Assembly (NCBI GenBank): GCA_020850715.1
Contig: JADZED010000025.1
Coordinates: 48,973 to 112,972, forward strand
Length of the DNA: 64,000 bases
Direction of reading: 5' to 3'
Origin: Acidobacteriota bacterium
Lineage (GTDB): Bacteria; Acidobacteriota; Vicinamibacteria; Vicinamibacterales; CAVVIG01
A model generated the notes under the pieces. That model had not been told where the DNA came from. It was given only the letters and a program-made list of their open reading frames with translations, and made no database searches. The position numbers were made by a program, and so were the translations under genes. Of the stretch, positions 20,030 through 33,265 are shown one piece after another. Within the stretch, counting starts at the first letter, position 1. The number at the start of each line of letters is the position of its first letter.

Positions 20030-20078
20030 CGCCCGGACGCGCGCGGCGCGCGAGAGGCGCACACGGCGGGACCCGGCA

Positions 20079-20084
20079 TAGAAT
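20079..20084 (+). promoter_or_regulatory. Candidate -10 element (TAGAAT) for the FKBP gene, leaderless spacing
   Basis: TAGAAT ends 6 nt before the ATG at 20091 with no ribosome-binding site between. It is the same hexamer and nearly the same spacing as at the ZIP transporter gene. Confidence 0.45.
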
Positions 20085-20090
20085 GTCCGG

Positions 20091-20918
20091 ATGCGCATGA
20101 TGATGTCCGTTCTCGCCGCTCTCGCGTTCGCTGCGACCGCCGCCGCCGTGCAGGCGCCGGCGCCAAAGGCGGTGCCGCCGCCCGCCGATGTGGCCGCGCC
20201 GCCGTCCGATGCCGTGAAGTCGGTCTCCGGGCTCGCGTCGAAAGTGCTCACGCCCGGCAGAGGCACCGATCATCCCGTGAAGGGCGACCTGGTCACCGTC
20301 GAGTACACCGGCTGGACGACCGACGGGAAGATGTTCGACAGCACGACCAGCCGCCGCAAGCCGTCCACCTTCGGCGTCGATCGGGTCATTCCCGGATTCA
20401 GCGAAGGCATCCAGCTGATGGTACCGGGAGAAAAGCGTCGGCTGTGGATCCCCGAGGCGATCGCGTATCGCGGACAGGCGGGCCGGCCGGCCGGCATGCT
20501 CGTCTTCGACGTGACGCTGCTCGGCATGCCCAACCGGCCTCCCGCCGATGTCGCCGCGCCACCGCCGGACGCGAAGAAGACCGGCAGCGGCCTCGCCTAC
20601 AAGGTGCTCGAGCCGGGTACCGGCGCGGTGCACCCGCGCGAGAGCAGCCAGGTGACGGTGGCCTACACGGGCTGGACGACCGACGGCAAGATGTTCGACA
20701 GCTCGCTGCTCGCCGGCGGCACGGCAACCTTCGCGCTCAATCAGGTCATCAAGGGATGGACCGAGGGGGTGCAGCTGATGGTCGAGGGGCAGAAGGCGCG
20801 CTTCTGGATTCCCGAGAAGATTGCGTACGGCGGCAAGCAGCCGCCATACGGCATGCTGGTGTTCGACGTCGAGCTCGTCAAGATCGAGGGCTCGGGCTAC
20901 GTTCCGCCGATGCAGTAG
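20091..20918 (+). CDS. Secreted peptidyl-prolyl isomerase with two FKBP domains
   Basis: The 275-residue protein has a signal peptide (MRMMMSVLAALAFAATAAAVQA) and two FKBP domains at about 45-145 and 165-268. Each is preceded by a near-identical linker PPADVAAPPxDA, so the gene arose by internal duplication. Both copies keep VxYTGWTTDGKMFDS, which supplies the catalytic Tyr, Phe and Asp. The second copy has VIKGWTEGVQLM with the hydrophobic-floor tryptophan of active FKBPs, while the first has VIPGFSEGIQLM with Phe instead. Domain 2 is therefore the better candidate for isomerase activity, and domain 1 may have a folding or substrate-holding role. The protein should act on exported proteins in the periplasm. 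Its stop codon directly abuts the stop codon of the convergent DUF349 gene. Confidence 0.92.
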   Translation: MRMMMSVLAALAFAATAAAVQAPAPKAVPPPADVAAPPSDAVKSVSGLASKVLTPGRGTDHPVKGDLVTVEYTGWTTDGKMFDSTTSRRKPSTFGVDRVIPGFSEGIQLMVPGEKRRLWIPEAIAYRGQAGRPAGMLVFDVTLLGMPNRPPADVAAPPPDAKKTGSGLAYKVLEPGTGAVHPRESSQVTVAYTGWTTDGKMFDSSLLAGGTATFALNQVIKGWTEGVQLMVEGQKARFWIPEKIAYGGKQPPYGMLVFDVELVKIEGSGYVPPMQ

Positions 20919-23588
20919 CTACGGCCGGCGCGCGCCGGCGGCATGACCGGTCGCCCGATCGGTGATCTGCCGGCACGCCCGCTCGAAGCGCGACGCCAGC
21001 GGCCTGCGCACCTCGTCGGGGACCGGCCCGATCCGCGTCCACACGGCCTGGGCCTGCCGGACATCGTCGACGGCGGCGCGCCAGCGGCCGTTCTCGTCGA
21101 CGCGGCCGCCGATCGTATTCGACGCGAGGGCCTCCTTCAGCAGCGCCGCCAGCCTCGTCGTGGGCGACAGCATGTCGTCGGCGGCGCCCGCGAGCGAGCC
21201 GGCCAGCTCCTCGATCCGCCGGACGAGCAGTTCCATCTTCTTGCGGTTCGCGTCCGGATCGAGATCGGTTCCTCCGAACACCGCGGGCCATGAGGCGACG
21301 ACACGGGCGAACGCCACCCCGAACCGACGGTCGAGGGCGGCCGCCTGTTCGCGATCGACGCCGCGCGCCGCCAGCTCCTGCTGCCAGCGGCCGCGGATCG
21401 CGCGCACGCGCGCTGCGATGTCGGCCGGCGGCCGATCGGAGGTCTCCGCCGTGCCGGCGTCGTCGGCTGGAGCAAGCTGCTCCAGTTCGGCGCACAGCGC
21501 TTCGCGCGCCGTCACGCGCTCGGCGCGCGCCGCGTCGTGGCGCTGCGCGTAACGGGCGAAGAACCTGTCGCAGGCGCCGCGGAAGCGGTGCCAGAGCGCC
21601 TCGGACCTGGTCGGCTTGACCGGACCGATCGTCTTCCATTCGGCCTGGAGCCGCTTGATCTCTGCGGCCGCCCCGTCCCAGTCGGTCGACTCGGCCAGCG
21701 CCTCGGCCCGGACGCACAGCGCGTCCTTCTTCACCAGGTTCGCGGCCCACACCGCCTTGCGCTGCACAAGGTCGGCCTGACGGCGCGTGAAGAACCGGTC
21801 GCAGGCGGACCGGAACCGCTCCCAGATCGCTTTTTCCTGCCCGCGCGAGACCGGGCCGATCGTCTTCCATTCGGCCTGGAGGCGCTTGATCTCCTCGGCG
21901 GTCGCGATCCAGCTGGTCGAATCGGCGAGCGCCTCGGCGCGCTCGCACAAGACGACCTTCCTGGCGAGGTTGTCGGCGCGCGCCTGCTCCTGCGCCGCGA
22001 AGTACTCCTCGCAGCGCCGCCACGCCGTGTCGTGCGCGGTCTTGAAGCGCTGCCAGAGGATCTCGCCCTGCGCGCGCGGCACGTCGGCGGCCTGACGCCA
22101 GTGCTGCTGGAGGTCGCGAACGGCGCGGCTGATCTCCGCCGGATCGGCCACCTCGGCGAGCGCTTCCATCTTCTCGCAGAGCTGCTCCTGGATGCCGATG
22201 TTCGCCCACCGCTGCCAGTCGGCGATCTCGCGCAGATCCTTCAGCTTCGCCGCCAGCGCGGCCTGCGCCTGCTTCAGGCGGTGGAGCGCGTCTTCGTAAT
22301 CGGCCTTCGAGGGAAGCGGCGGCATCGACCCGAGTGCAGTCCGGATGTCGCGCACGGCGCGTTCGACCGCCTTGAGCGGGAGATCGGCATTCGCGGCCGC
22401 AGCCTCGGCGCGGCCGACCAGCTGCTGGATGCGTCCGAGCGCCTCCCGCCGGGCGCCCTGATCGAGTTCGCGGGCGGCGGCTTCCCGTCGATCGAAGGCC
22501 TCTTCGGCGGCGACGTAGCGGGCGGCCGCGGCCGGATCGAGCTCGCGCGGATGGCCCGCCTGATGCCACTCGCGGCGCAGCGGTGCGAATTGCCGCCGGG
22601 CGGCGGCGATCGGCTCGACGGTGACGGCACGCTCGGCCGCGTCGGCGACCTCGGCGAGCCGTGCGGCCCGCCGGGCCGACTCGTCCAGATCGGCCTGGCG
22701 CGGCGCGGCGAGGGGCGCCTCGGACGGCTGATCGGCAGACACGGGCACGGCCCCGGCCTCCGGCTGGAGCGGCACGCTCCCGCCGTCGGCGGCTGGCGCG
22801 ACTGCGTCGGCTGCCTGACGCGGAGCGCTGATGCTGCCGGTCGCCGGCTCTCCGGAGGCGATCGGCGGGACCCCGGCCTCGGGCGGCAGCCCGACGCCGT
22901 CGCCAGCGGCTGCGGCTGCGGCCTCCGCCGCCTCGCGTGCCGCACGCTCGTCCAACTCGCGCAGCCGCATGCGCGCGCGGCGGGCGGCGTGCTTGTTGCG
23001 CGCGCGCGCCTCGATGTGCTCGAGATCGGCGCGCTCGTCGAAGCGATCGACCGCGGCGGCCGAGGTGTCCTTGAATTCGCCGTTCAGCGCGACGTTGAGC
23101 ACTTCCGCGCGATCGCCGATCGCCTCGAGCGCCTCGCGCCGGACGGCTTCGTGCGTCCCGTGCCGCGCAATCGACCCGAACGCGCGCGCATCGGCCAGCC
23201 GCGCCAGCGCCGCCCGCGCCACCGCTTCCCGCGGCGCCCCCTTGGCGATCGCCGACAGCGTTCGCGCATCCTCGACGACCGCCGCCGCCGCGAGGCTCTC
23301 TGCCTCGCCGATGCCCTCGAACTCCTCGAGCGCGATGTCGCGCAGCATGCCGAGCGCATGCGCGCGCACTCCCTCGTCCCGGTCGGTGCGCGCGACGGAT
23401 GCGAGCGTCTGCGGATCCATCAGCTTGCCGACCGCGGCCTTCCGGACGCGCGGGTCCTCGTCGTCGCGGGCGAAGGCGGCCAGCAGCGATCCCTGATCCA
23501 TCGGCAGCTCGAGCACGAACTCCTGGCGGACCGCAGGATCGGGATGGGTGTCGCGGGACTGCGTACGGAAGCGATCGAGCAGTGTCAT
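20919..23588 (-). CDS. Large HEAT-like / DUF349 repeat protein
   Basis: The 889-residue cytoplasmic protein starts with HEAT-like helical repeats over about 210 residues (for example DPRVRKAAVGKLMDPQTL and EAVRREALEAIGDRAEV). An Ala/Pro-rich linker at about 240-320 follows, then a series of DUF349 repeats. The most regular units contain LQAEWKTIGPV...EKAIWERFRSACDRFFTRR, which occurs twice almost unchanged, and LQQHWRQAADVPR. DUF349 proteins are long helical or coiled-coil proteins of unknown function. I chose the ATG at 23588 because GGAG lies about 7 nt upstream and the earlier frame overlaps the divergent lipoprotein gene. A TAGAAT hexamer about 80 bp upstream on the minus strand is a possible promoter. 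There is no gap to the convergent FKBP gene. Confidence 0.85.
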   Translation of the reverse strand: MTLLDRFRTQSRDTHPDPAVRQEFVLELPMDQGSLLAAFARDDEDPRVRKAAVGKLMDPQTLASVARTDRDEGVRAHALGMLRDIALEEFEGIGEAESLAAAAVVEDARTLSAIAKGAPREAVARAALARLADARAFGSIARHGTHEAVRREALEAIGDRAEVLNVALNGEFKDTSAAAVDRFDERADLEHIEARARNKHAARRARMRLRELDERAAREAAEAAAAAAGDGVGLPPEAGVPPIASGEPATGSISAPRQAADAVAPAADGGSVPLQPEAGAVPVSADQPSEAPLAAPRQADLDESARRAARLAEVADAAERAVTVEPIAAARRQFAPLRREWHQAGHPRELDPAAAARYVAAEEAFDRREAAARELDQGARREALGRIQQLVGRAEAAAANADLPLKAVERAVRDIRTALGSMPPLPSKADYEDALHRLKQAQAALAAKLKDLREIADWQRWANIGIQEQLCEKMEALAEVADPAEISRAVRDLQQHWRQAADVPRAQGEILWQRFKTAHDTAWRRCEEYFAAQEQARADNLARKVVLCERAEALADSTSWIATAEEIKRLQAEWKTIGPVSRGQEKAIWERFRSACDRFFTRRQADLVQRKAVWAANLVKKDALCVRAEALAESTDWDGAAAEIKRLQAEWKTIGPVKPTRSEALWHRFRGACDRFFARYAQRHDAARAERVTAREALCAELEQLAPADDAGTAETSDRPPADIAARVRAIRGRWQQELAARGVDREQAAALDRRFGVAFARVVASWPAVFGGTDLDPDANRKKMELLVRRIEELAGSLAGAADDMLSPTTRLAALLKEALASNTIGGRVDENGRWRAAVDDVRQAQAVWTRIGPVPDEVRRPLASRFERACRQITDRATGHAAGARRP

Positions 23589-23686
23589 CCTGGGGCTCCA
23601 GCCTGATGCGCGCCTCGGCCCATCAGCTTGTGCGAGCGGGCGCGGAAGCGGCCCGCCAGATCGTTTGTGCCATTCTAGTAGACCAG

Positions 23687-24622
23687 ATGACGCGTCGACC
23701 GCGCTCATGGTTGCAGCACGCACGATTTTCTTTCGCCGACCGGCAATCTCCAATTTCGCGGATCGCGCTGGCTGCTGGCCTCGCGCTCGGCCTGACAGGG
23801 TGCGACATCCTGAAGAAAGAGAGCCCCTCGGCCCCGAGCGGGCCGCCGCCGCCGGGCTCCCCCATCGTGTATACCGCCATCGGAGCCAGCGATGCCATCG
23901 GCCACGGGAGCAGCGCCGCGTGCATTCCGTTCACCGAGTGTCCCTCGGGCCTCGGTTATGTTCAGGTGGCCGCGCGCGCGCTCCGCGCGAAGGGCCATGC
24001 CGTCTCGCTCCTGAACCTGGGTATTCCCACGGCGGTCATCGGCCGCGATTTCGAACAACTGGGGCGCCAGCACAACCGCACGATCGCCGGCAACTTCATC
24101 GAGGATGAGCTGCCGTTCGTTCCCGGCACCTCGACGCTCGTCACGATCTTCGCCGGTGGCAACGACGTGAACACCATCACGGCGGCGCTGGGCGGCGGCG
24201 CCGGCGCCGCCGATCCCGACGCCTACATCGACGCCCAGGCCCGCGCCTTTGCCTCCGACTTCGACACGCTGCTGTCGGGGCTGCGGGACAGGGCGTCGGC
24301 GCGGATCGTGATTCTCAACCTGCCGAATCTCGCCGGCCTGCCCTACCTGGCCGACGCGGCGCCCGCGCAGCGGCGGGCCGCGCAGCGGGCCTCGGTCGGC
24401 TTGAACGGCACGGCGATCAACCGCTTGGTTTCGAGCGACGTCGCCATCGTCGACCTCATGTGCGATCCGCGGAGCTATCTGCCCTCCAACTACTCCGGCG
24501 ACGGCTTCCACCCAAACGACGCGGGCCATGCGTTTCTCGCCTCCGAGGTGGTCGACGCCGCGCTGTCGGCCTCCTATCCGCCGCCCAAGGCGTCGTGCGC
24601 GCAGATGTCGCTGGCGCCCTGA
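23687..24622 (+). CDS. SGNH/GDSL-family lipoprotein hydrolase
   Basis: The 311-residue protein is a predicted lipoprotein: the lipobox LTGC ends at Cys39 after a hydrophobic segment. The SGNH hydrolase blocks are present. The nucleophile Ser68 lies in IGASDAIGHG, Gly157-Asn159 in FAGGNDVNT, and the catalytic dyad Asp272/His275 in DGFHPNDAGH. It is likely an esterase or acylhydrolase acting on a polysaccharide or lipid at the periplasmic side of a membrane. Extra cysteines in SSAACIPFTECPSG and MCDPRSYL may form disulfides. The start at ATG 23687 gives a 29-residue pre-hydrophobic tail, so a slightly later start is possible. It is divergent from the DUF349 gene, with 98 bp between starts. Confidence 0.88.
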   Translation: MTRRPRSWLQHARFSFADRQSPISRIALAAGLALGLTGCDILKKESPSAPSGPPPPGSPIVYTAIGASDAIGHGSSAACIPFTECPSGLGYVQVAARALRAKGHAVSLLNLGIPTAVIGRDFEQLGRQHNRTIAGNFIEDELPFVPGTSTLVTIFAGGNDVNTITAALGGGAGAADPDAYIDAQARAFASDFDTLLSGLRDRASARIVILNLPNLAGLPYLADAAPAQRRAAQRASVGLNGTAINRLVSSDVAIVDLMCDPRSYLPSNYSGDGFHPNDAGHAFLASEVVDAALSASYPPPKASCAQMSLAP

Positions 24623-24672
24623 GCGCGCACGCGCGCCCGGCCTCGCCGCCGGGCCCTCCCGCCGACTCAACG

Positions 24673-24691
24673 ACCGGCACTTCGTGCCGGT
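24673..24691 (+). terminator. Hairpin downstream of the SGNH lipoprotein gene
   Basis: ACCGGCAC and GTGCCGGT form a perfect 8-bp stem with a 3-nt TTC loop, 50 bp after the lipoprotein stop, followed by TTCT. This fits an intrinsic terminator with a weak T-tract, and it separates that gene from the glutamine synthetase promoter region. Confidence 0.5.
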
Positions 24692-24700
24692 TCTGCACGA

Positions 24701-24850
24701 TTGACACATCGCGAACCAGGTAGAATGACCAATATTGAATAATTGACGCCCATCTCCTGCTGATCGCGCACGAAATCAGCGATAATTGTTCGACGACGCA
24801 CCGCGCGAGACGTGCGGGCCGCGGAGAGGGAAGGGAGCGAAAGGGGGCGT
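24701..24850 (+). promoter_or_regulatory. AT-rich control region upstream of glnN
   Basis: This is one of the few AT-rich patches in the window. It contains a perfect TTGACA at 24701-24706 with TAGAAT 14 nt later, TTGACG at 24743-24748, and GATAAT at 24781-24786. A 6-bp inverted repeat (GCTGAT and ATCAGC, 24759-24780) abuts the GATAAT. None of the -35/-10 pairs has ideal 17-bp spacing, so the true promoter cannot be chosen. A regulated promoter responding to nitrogen status would be expected. The leader ends in a purine-rich stretch that provides the ribosome-binding site. Confidence 0.45.
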
Positions 24851-27025
<2,175 letters not shown>

Positions 27026-27049
27026 GGGCCGGAGGGCGCAGAGGCAACC

Positions 27050-27079
27050 GCAGCAAGGGCCGGCTCCGGCCCTTGCTGC
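27050..27079 (+). terminator. Strong perfect hairpin after glnN
   Basis: GCAGCAAGGGCCGG pairs perfectly with CCGGCCCTTGCTGC 2 nt later, or as a 12-bp stem with a 6-nt loop, only 25 bp after the glnN stop. No T-tract follows. The stem is the strongest I found in the window and is best explained as a transcription end or 3-prime stabiliser. Confidence 0.7.
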
Positions 27080-27273
27080 CTGGCCCCTCGCACCGTCAGC
27101 ACGAAGAAGGCACAGCCCGCCGCTGTCTTCCAGGCGGCTCCACGCGAGGCTCTCCCCGATCGCGGGGCACTGGCGCGCACGGGCATTCGCGCGCGCCTCG
27201 CCGATGCAATCGGCAAGGCGCGGGAGCAGACGGTCCGTCGGCGACTCATACATTGCCGGAGCCGGCGCGCTAA

Positions 27274-27279
27274 GATAAT
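27274..27279 (+). promoter_or_regulatory. Candidate -10 element (GATAAT) for the topoisomerase IV block
   Basis: GATAAT ends 6 nt before the TTG start codon at 27286, and TTGCCG lies 15 bp upstream of it as a possible -35. The predicted start site falls on or beside the start codon, and there is no ribosome-binding site. Confidence 0.4.
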
Positions 27280-27285
27280 GGCGCC

Positions 27286-29700
<2,415 letters not shown>

Positions 29701-29782
29701 GGCATCGCCTCGCCCCGAGGCCGCCGCCGACCGCTGCGAACCCTGGCTGGAACGTGCGTCCCAGCCGCTGCCGGCCGGCGCG

Positions 29783-29804
29783 ACGTGGTCCACGTGACGT
29801 GGAC
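29783..29804. promoter_or_regulatory. Palindromic operator-like repeat upstream of the NYN gene
   Basis: GTCCACGTGACGTGGAC (29788-29804) is a perfect 8+8 palindrome about a central G. It overlaps a second palindrome, ACGTGG-T-CCACGT, so three ACGTGG-type half-sites alternate here. It lies 52 bp before the NYN gene in the 155-bp gap after parC. Dyad symmetry of this kind is typical of a repressor site, but an mRNA hairpin between two operon genes would look the same. Confidence 0.45.
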
Positions 29805-29855
29805 GCTACGTCTGCATGGGACTGCGGACACCAACGAACGCACAGGAACCACCGC

Positions 29856-31301
29856 GTGGCACAACACGATCGCCTGAACATCGCCATTTTCATCGACTTC
29901 GACAACATCGAGATCGGCGTCAAGAACACCCTTGGCCAGCAGTTCGACGTCGGCCTGATCCTCGACGCCATCAAGGAGCGGGGCGAGGTCGTCACCAAGA
30001 TCGCCTACGCCGACTGGACGCGCGCCGGCGAGTACAGCCGCTCGCTGACCCAGCACGCCATCCGCCTGGTGCAGCGCAATCTCACGCCGGGCGGCGACAA
30101 GAACGGCGCCGATATCAACCTGGCGCTCGACGCGCTGGAGATGGCCTTCACCCATCCCCACATCAACGCCTACGTCATCGTCGGCGGCGACAGCGACTTT
30201 CTCTCCCTGGTCGAGAAGCTCAAACAATACGACAAGAAGGTCTTCGTCGTGGGCGGCCGGCAGTTCACCAGCGTGATCCTGCAGCGCAACTGCCATGAGT
30301 TCATCGCCTACGAGAACCTGCACGGCGTGCGCAAGGCGGCCCTGCGCGGCGGCCGGCCGGTGCCCGCGGCGGCGGCGGCCAGCGCGCCGATCGCACAGGC
30401 GTTCCCCTTCGTGCGCCGCGCGCTGAAGATCCTGGCCGACCGCGAGGTCACGCCGCAGACCGGCCTGCTCAAGAGCACGCTGCTGCAGCTGGATTCGACC
30501 TTCTCCGAGCGCAACTACGGCGCCTCGTCGTTCCTCGACTTCGTCGAGAAGCTGGCGCAGGCGGGCCTCGTGCAGATGAAGACCTCGGGGCGGAGCGTGA
30601 TGGTGGAGCTCAATCCGTCGGCCGCCGAGGAGAGCGACGGCGGCGGGCGAAGCGGCGCGCCGGAGGCGGAGGCCGCCGCGCCCGCCACGCCGGCCCTCCC
30701 GGCCGCGCCGGCCGCGCAGGCGGCGCCGATCGAGCCGCCGCGCGTCGTCGAGATCATCGGCGATCAGGCCGACGGCGTGCGCCGCGTCGGCGGGATCCTC
30801 GCGGCCGCGACGCAGGCGCGCTGGCCGATGTCCCTGCGCAACGTGAAACAGATCCTGCGCGCGTCCGACAGCAGCTTCGACGAACGCCGCTACGGGTTTG
30901 CCGGCATCATGGATCTGCTCCGCGCCTGCCAGCGCGAAGGGCTCATCCGCCTCGAGCGCGACCGCCGCGGCGGACTGCGCGTCTTCCAGGGCGGCGCCCT
31001 CCAGCACACGACCGCGCCCGCACGGCCGGCGATCGAGCCGGCGGTGTCTCCGTATGCGAGCGAGTCCGACGAGACGGCGGCCGCCGCGCCCGTGGAGATG
31101 CCGGCGGCCATCGACGCCGACATCGTCGATCTCGAACCGATGCCGACGATCGATCCGACGGCGGAGCTGCTGGGCCGCGCCAAACCGAAGCGCCCGAGGA
31201 CCCGGGCGGCGGCGCCGGCCGCGCCGGCGGCCAAGCCGAAGCGCCCGGCGCGCGCGGCGACCCACCGCCGCACCGCCAAGACGCGGACCGCCGAGTCGTA
31301 G
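29856..31301 (+). CDS. NYN (PIN-like) nuclease-type protein with two LOTUS/OST-HTH domains
   Basis: The 481-residue protein begins with a NYN domain (residues 8 to about 155), a PIN-like RNase fold. Its acidic metal-site residues are visible: Asp14 and Asp16 in FIDFDN, Asp86 in KNGADINLALDA, and Asp112/Asp114 in VGGDSDF. Two winged-helix LOTUS/OST-HTH domains follow at about 183-252 and 304-378, each with the GLLKSTLLQLDxxFSERNYG or NVKQILRASDSSFDERRYG signature. They are separated by an Ala/Pro linker, and a basic Lys/Arg/Pro tail ends the protein. LOTUS domains bind RNA, including G-quadruplex RNA, so an RNA-cleaving or RNA-binding regulator is likely. The start is GTG 29856 with AGGA upstream. 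It sits between parC and parE in the same direction, 40 bp before parE. Confidence 0.88.
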   Translation: MAQHDRLNIAIFIDFDNIEIGVKNTLGQQFDVGLILDAIKERGEVVTKIAYADWTRAGEYSRSLTQHAIRLVQRNLTPGGDKNGADINLALDALEMAFTHPHINAYVIVGGDSDFLSLVEKLKQYDKKVFVVGGRQFTSVILQRNCHEFIAYENLHGVRKAALRGGRPVPAAAAASAPIAQAFPFVRRALKILADREVTPQTGLLKSTLLQLDSTFSERNYGASSFLDFVEKLAQAGLVQMKTSGRSVMVELNPSAAEESDGGGRSGAPEAEAAAPATPALPAAPAAQAAPIEPPRVVEIIGDQADGVRRVGGILAAATQARWPMSLRNVKQILRASDSSFDERRYGFAGIMDLLRACQREGLIRLERDRRGGLRVFQGGALQHTTAPARPAIEPAVSPYASESDETAAAAPVEMPAAIDADIVDLEPMPTIDPTAELLGRAKPKRPRTRAAAPAAPAAKPKRPARAATHRRTAKTRTAES

Positions 31302-31341
31302 TGTCCGCGCGCGTGCCCTCGCCGCCCCCGAATTGAGAGAC

Positions 31342-33258
31342 ATGGCGTCCGCCAGCTATACCGCAAAGGACATCACCGTCCTTGAAGGCCTCGAGCCGGT
31401 CCGCAAGCGGCCCGGCATGTACATCGGCGGGGTCGGCGCGACCGGCCTGCACCACCTGGTGTGGGAAATCCTGGACAACTCGGTCGACGAGGCGATGAAC
31501 GGCTACGCCTCGAACATCCGGGTGACGCTGCACGCGAACGGCTCGTCGATCACGATCGAGGACGACGGCCGCGGCATTCCAATCGATCGGCACGGATCGG
31601 GCAAGGGCGCCCGGAGCGCGGTCGAAGTGATCTTCACCGTGCTGCACGCCGGCGGCAAGTTCGAGCGCGGCAGCTACAAGACCGCCGGCGGCCTGCACGG
31701 CGTGGGCGCCAGCGTGGTCAACGCGCTCTCGAAGGAGCTCGTGGTCACCGTCAAACGCGACGGCGCGAGCTGGGAGATGCGCTTCAAGCAGGGCCGGGCG
31801 GCGGGCGCGCTGCGGAAGCTCGGCCCGGCACGCGGCACCGGAACGCGCGTCTTCTTCCAGCCCGATGCGGCCATCTTCCCCAAGATCGAATTCGATCCGG
31901 CGGTCATCCGGCAGCGGCTCGAGATCGCGAGCTACCTGCACAAGGGATTGAAGATCGCCTTCGAGGACGAAGCCGCGCGCGCAGCGGTCGTCTTCGAGCA
32001 CCACGACGGGATCCTCGATTATCTGCGGGCGATTGTCGGCGCCCGCGCCGCCCGGCCGGTCCACGAGACGCCGTTCACGCTGGCGAAGGACGAGGCGCTG
32101 CGCGTCGACCTCGCGCTCCAGTGGACCGAGGCGACCGACGAGGAGCTGCGCTCCTACGTGAACGGCATCCCGACCGGATCGGGCGGCACCCACGAGAGCG
32201 GGCTGCGCGCCGGCGTCGGCAAGGCGATCCGCAACTTCATCGAGACGCACAACTTGTCTCCGAAGGGGGTGACGATCGCCGCCGACGACATCCGCGAGGG
32301 CATGACCGGCGTGCTCAGCGTGTTCCTCGCCGAGCCGCAGTTCCAGGGACAGACCAAGGACCGCCTCAACAATCCCGAGCTGGTGTCGGCGATCGACGGC
32401 CTCGTGCGGCCGGCGCTCGAGCACTGGCTGCACCACAACATCAGCGTCGCCGAGGCGATTGTCGCGCGGATCATCCTCGCCTCGCGCGCGCGCGAGGCGA
32501 GCCGCGCGGCGCAGGCCGAGGTGTCGCGCAAGAGCGCGACGTCGGGCCGCCTCAACCTGCCGGGCAAGCTGAGCGACTGCACGAACCCGTCGAGCGAGGC
32601 CAGCGAGCTGTTCATCGTCGAGGGCGATTCGGCCGGCGGTTCGGCCAAGCAGGGGCGCGATCGCGTGCGCCAGGCGATCCTGCCGCTGCGCGGCAAGGTG
32701 CTGAACGCCGAGAGCGCCTCGCTCGCCAAAGTGCTCGAGAACAAGGAGCTGTCCGACCTGGTCACCGCGCTCGGCTGCGGCCTCGGCAAGAACTTCGAGA
32801 TCGGCCGGCTCCGCTACGGGAAGGTGATCATCCTCGCCGACGCCGACTCGGACGGCAATCACATCGCCACGCTGCTGCTGACGTTCCTCTATCGCCACCT
32901 GCCACAGCTGGTGGCCGGCGGCCGGGTCTATCTCGCGCAGCCGCCGCTCTACCGGATCGACATCGGCAAGGACACCTTCTGGGCGCTCGACGACGCGCAG
33001 CGGGATGCGACGCTGAAGCAGCACGCGAACCTCCGCGGCACGCCGGAGATCACGCGGTTCAAGGGCCTTGGCGAGATGATGCCGAAGGTGCTCTGGGAAA
33101 CCACGCTGAACCCGCGCACGCGCCGCCTGCTGCGCGTCGAGATCGCCGATCAGATCGCCACCGATCGGATCATCAACGAGCTGATGGGCAAGGATGCGTC
33201 TGCGCGTTTCCGGTTCATCATGGAGCGGGCCGACGAGGCCCAGGAGCTCGACGTGTAG
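31342..33258 (+). CDS. parE: DNA topoisomerase IV subunit B (GyrB/ParE family)
   Basis: The 638-residue ATPase subunit partners the cleaving subunit encoded at 27286. The GHKL ATPase domain has VRKRPGMYIGG, ILDNSVDEAMNGYA and DDGRGIPIDRHG, with TAGGLHGVGASVVNAL as the ATP lid. The transducer domain contains the QTKDRLNNPE block. The TOPRIM domain has EGDSAGGSAKQGRDR, LNAESAS and DADSDGNHI. It lacks the large insert of some proteobacterial GyrB proteins and its length is normal for ParE. The ATG at 31342 is clear from homology. It is followed after only 7 bp by the GGDEF gene, so that gene is probably co-transcribed. In most bacteria parC and parE are adjacent; here the NYN gene separates them. 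Confidence 0.94.
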   Translation: MASASYTAKDITVLEGLEPVRKRPGMYIGGVGATGLHHLVWEILDNSVDEAMNGYASNIRVTLHANGSSITIEDDGRGIPIDRHGSGKGARSAVEVIFTVLHAGGKFERGSYKTAGGLHGVGASVVNALSKELVVTVKRDGASWEMRFKQGRAAGALRKLGPARGTGTRVFFQPDAAIFPKIEFDPAVIRQRLEIASYLHKGLKIAFEDEAARAAVVFEHHDGILDYLRAIVGARAARPVHETPFTLAKDEALRVDLALQWTEATDEELRSYVNGIPTGSGGTHESGLRAGVGKAIRNFIETHNLSPKGVTIAADDIREGMTGVLSVFLAEPQFQGQTKDRLNNPELVSAIDGLVRPALEHWLHHNISVAEAIVARIILASRAREASRAAQAEVSRKSATSGRLNLPGKLSDCTNPSSEASELFIVEGDSAGGSAKQGRDRVRQAILPLRGKVLNAESASLAKVLENKELSDLVTALGCGLGKNFEIGRLRYGKVIILADADSDGNHIATLLLTFLYRHLPQLVAGGRVYLAQPPLYRIDIGKDTFWALDDAQRDATLKQHANLRGTPEITRFKGLGEMMPKVLWETTLNPRTRRLLRVEIADQIATDRIINELMGKDASARFRFIMERADEAQELDV

Positions 33259-33265
33259 GCGCGCC

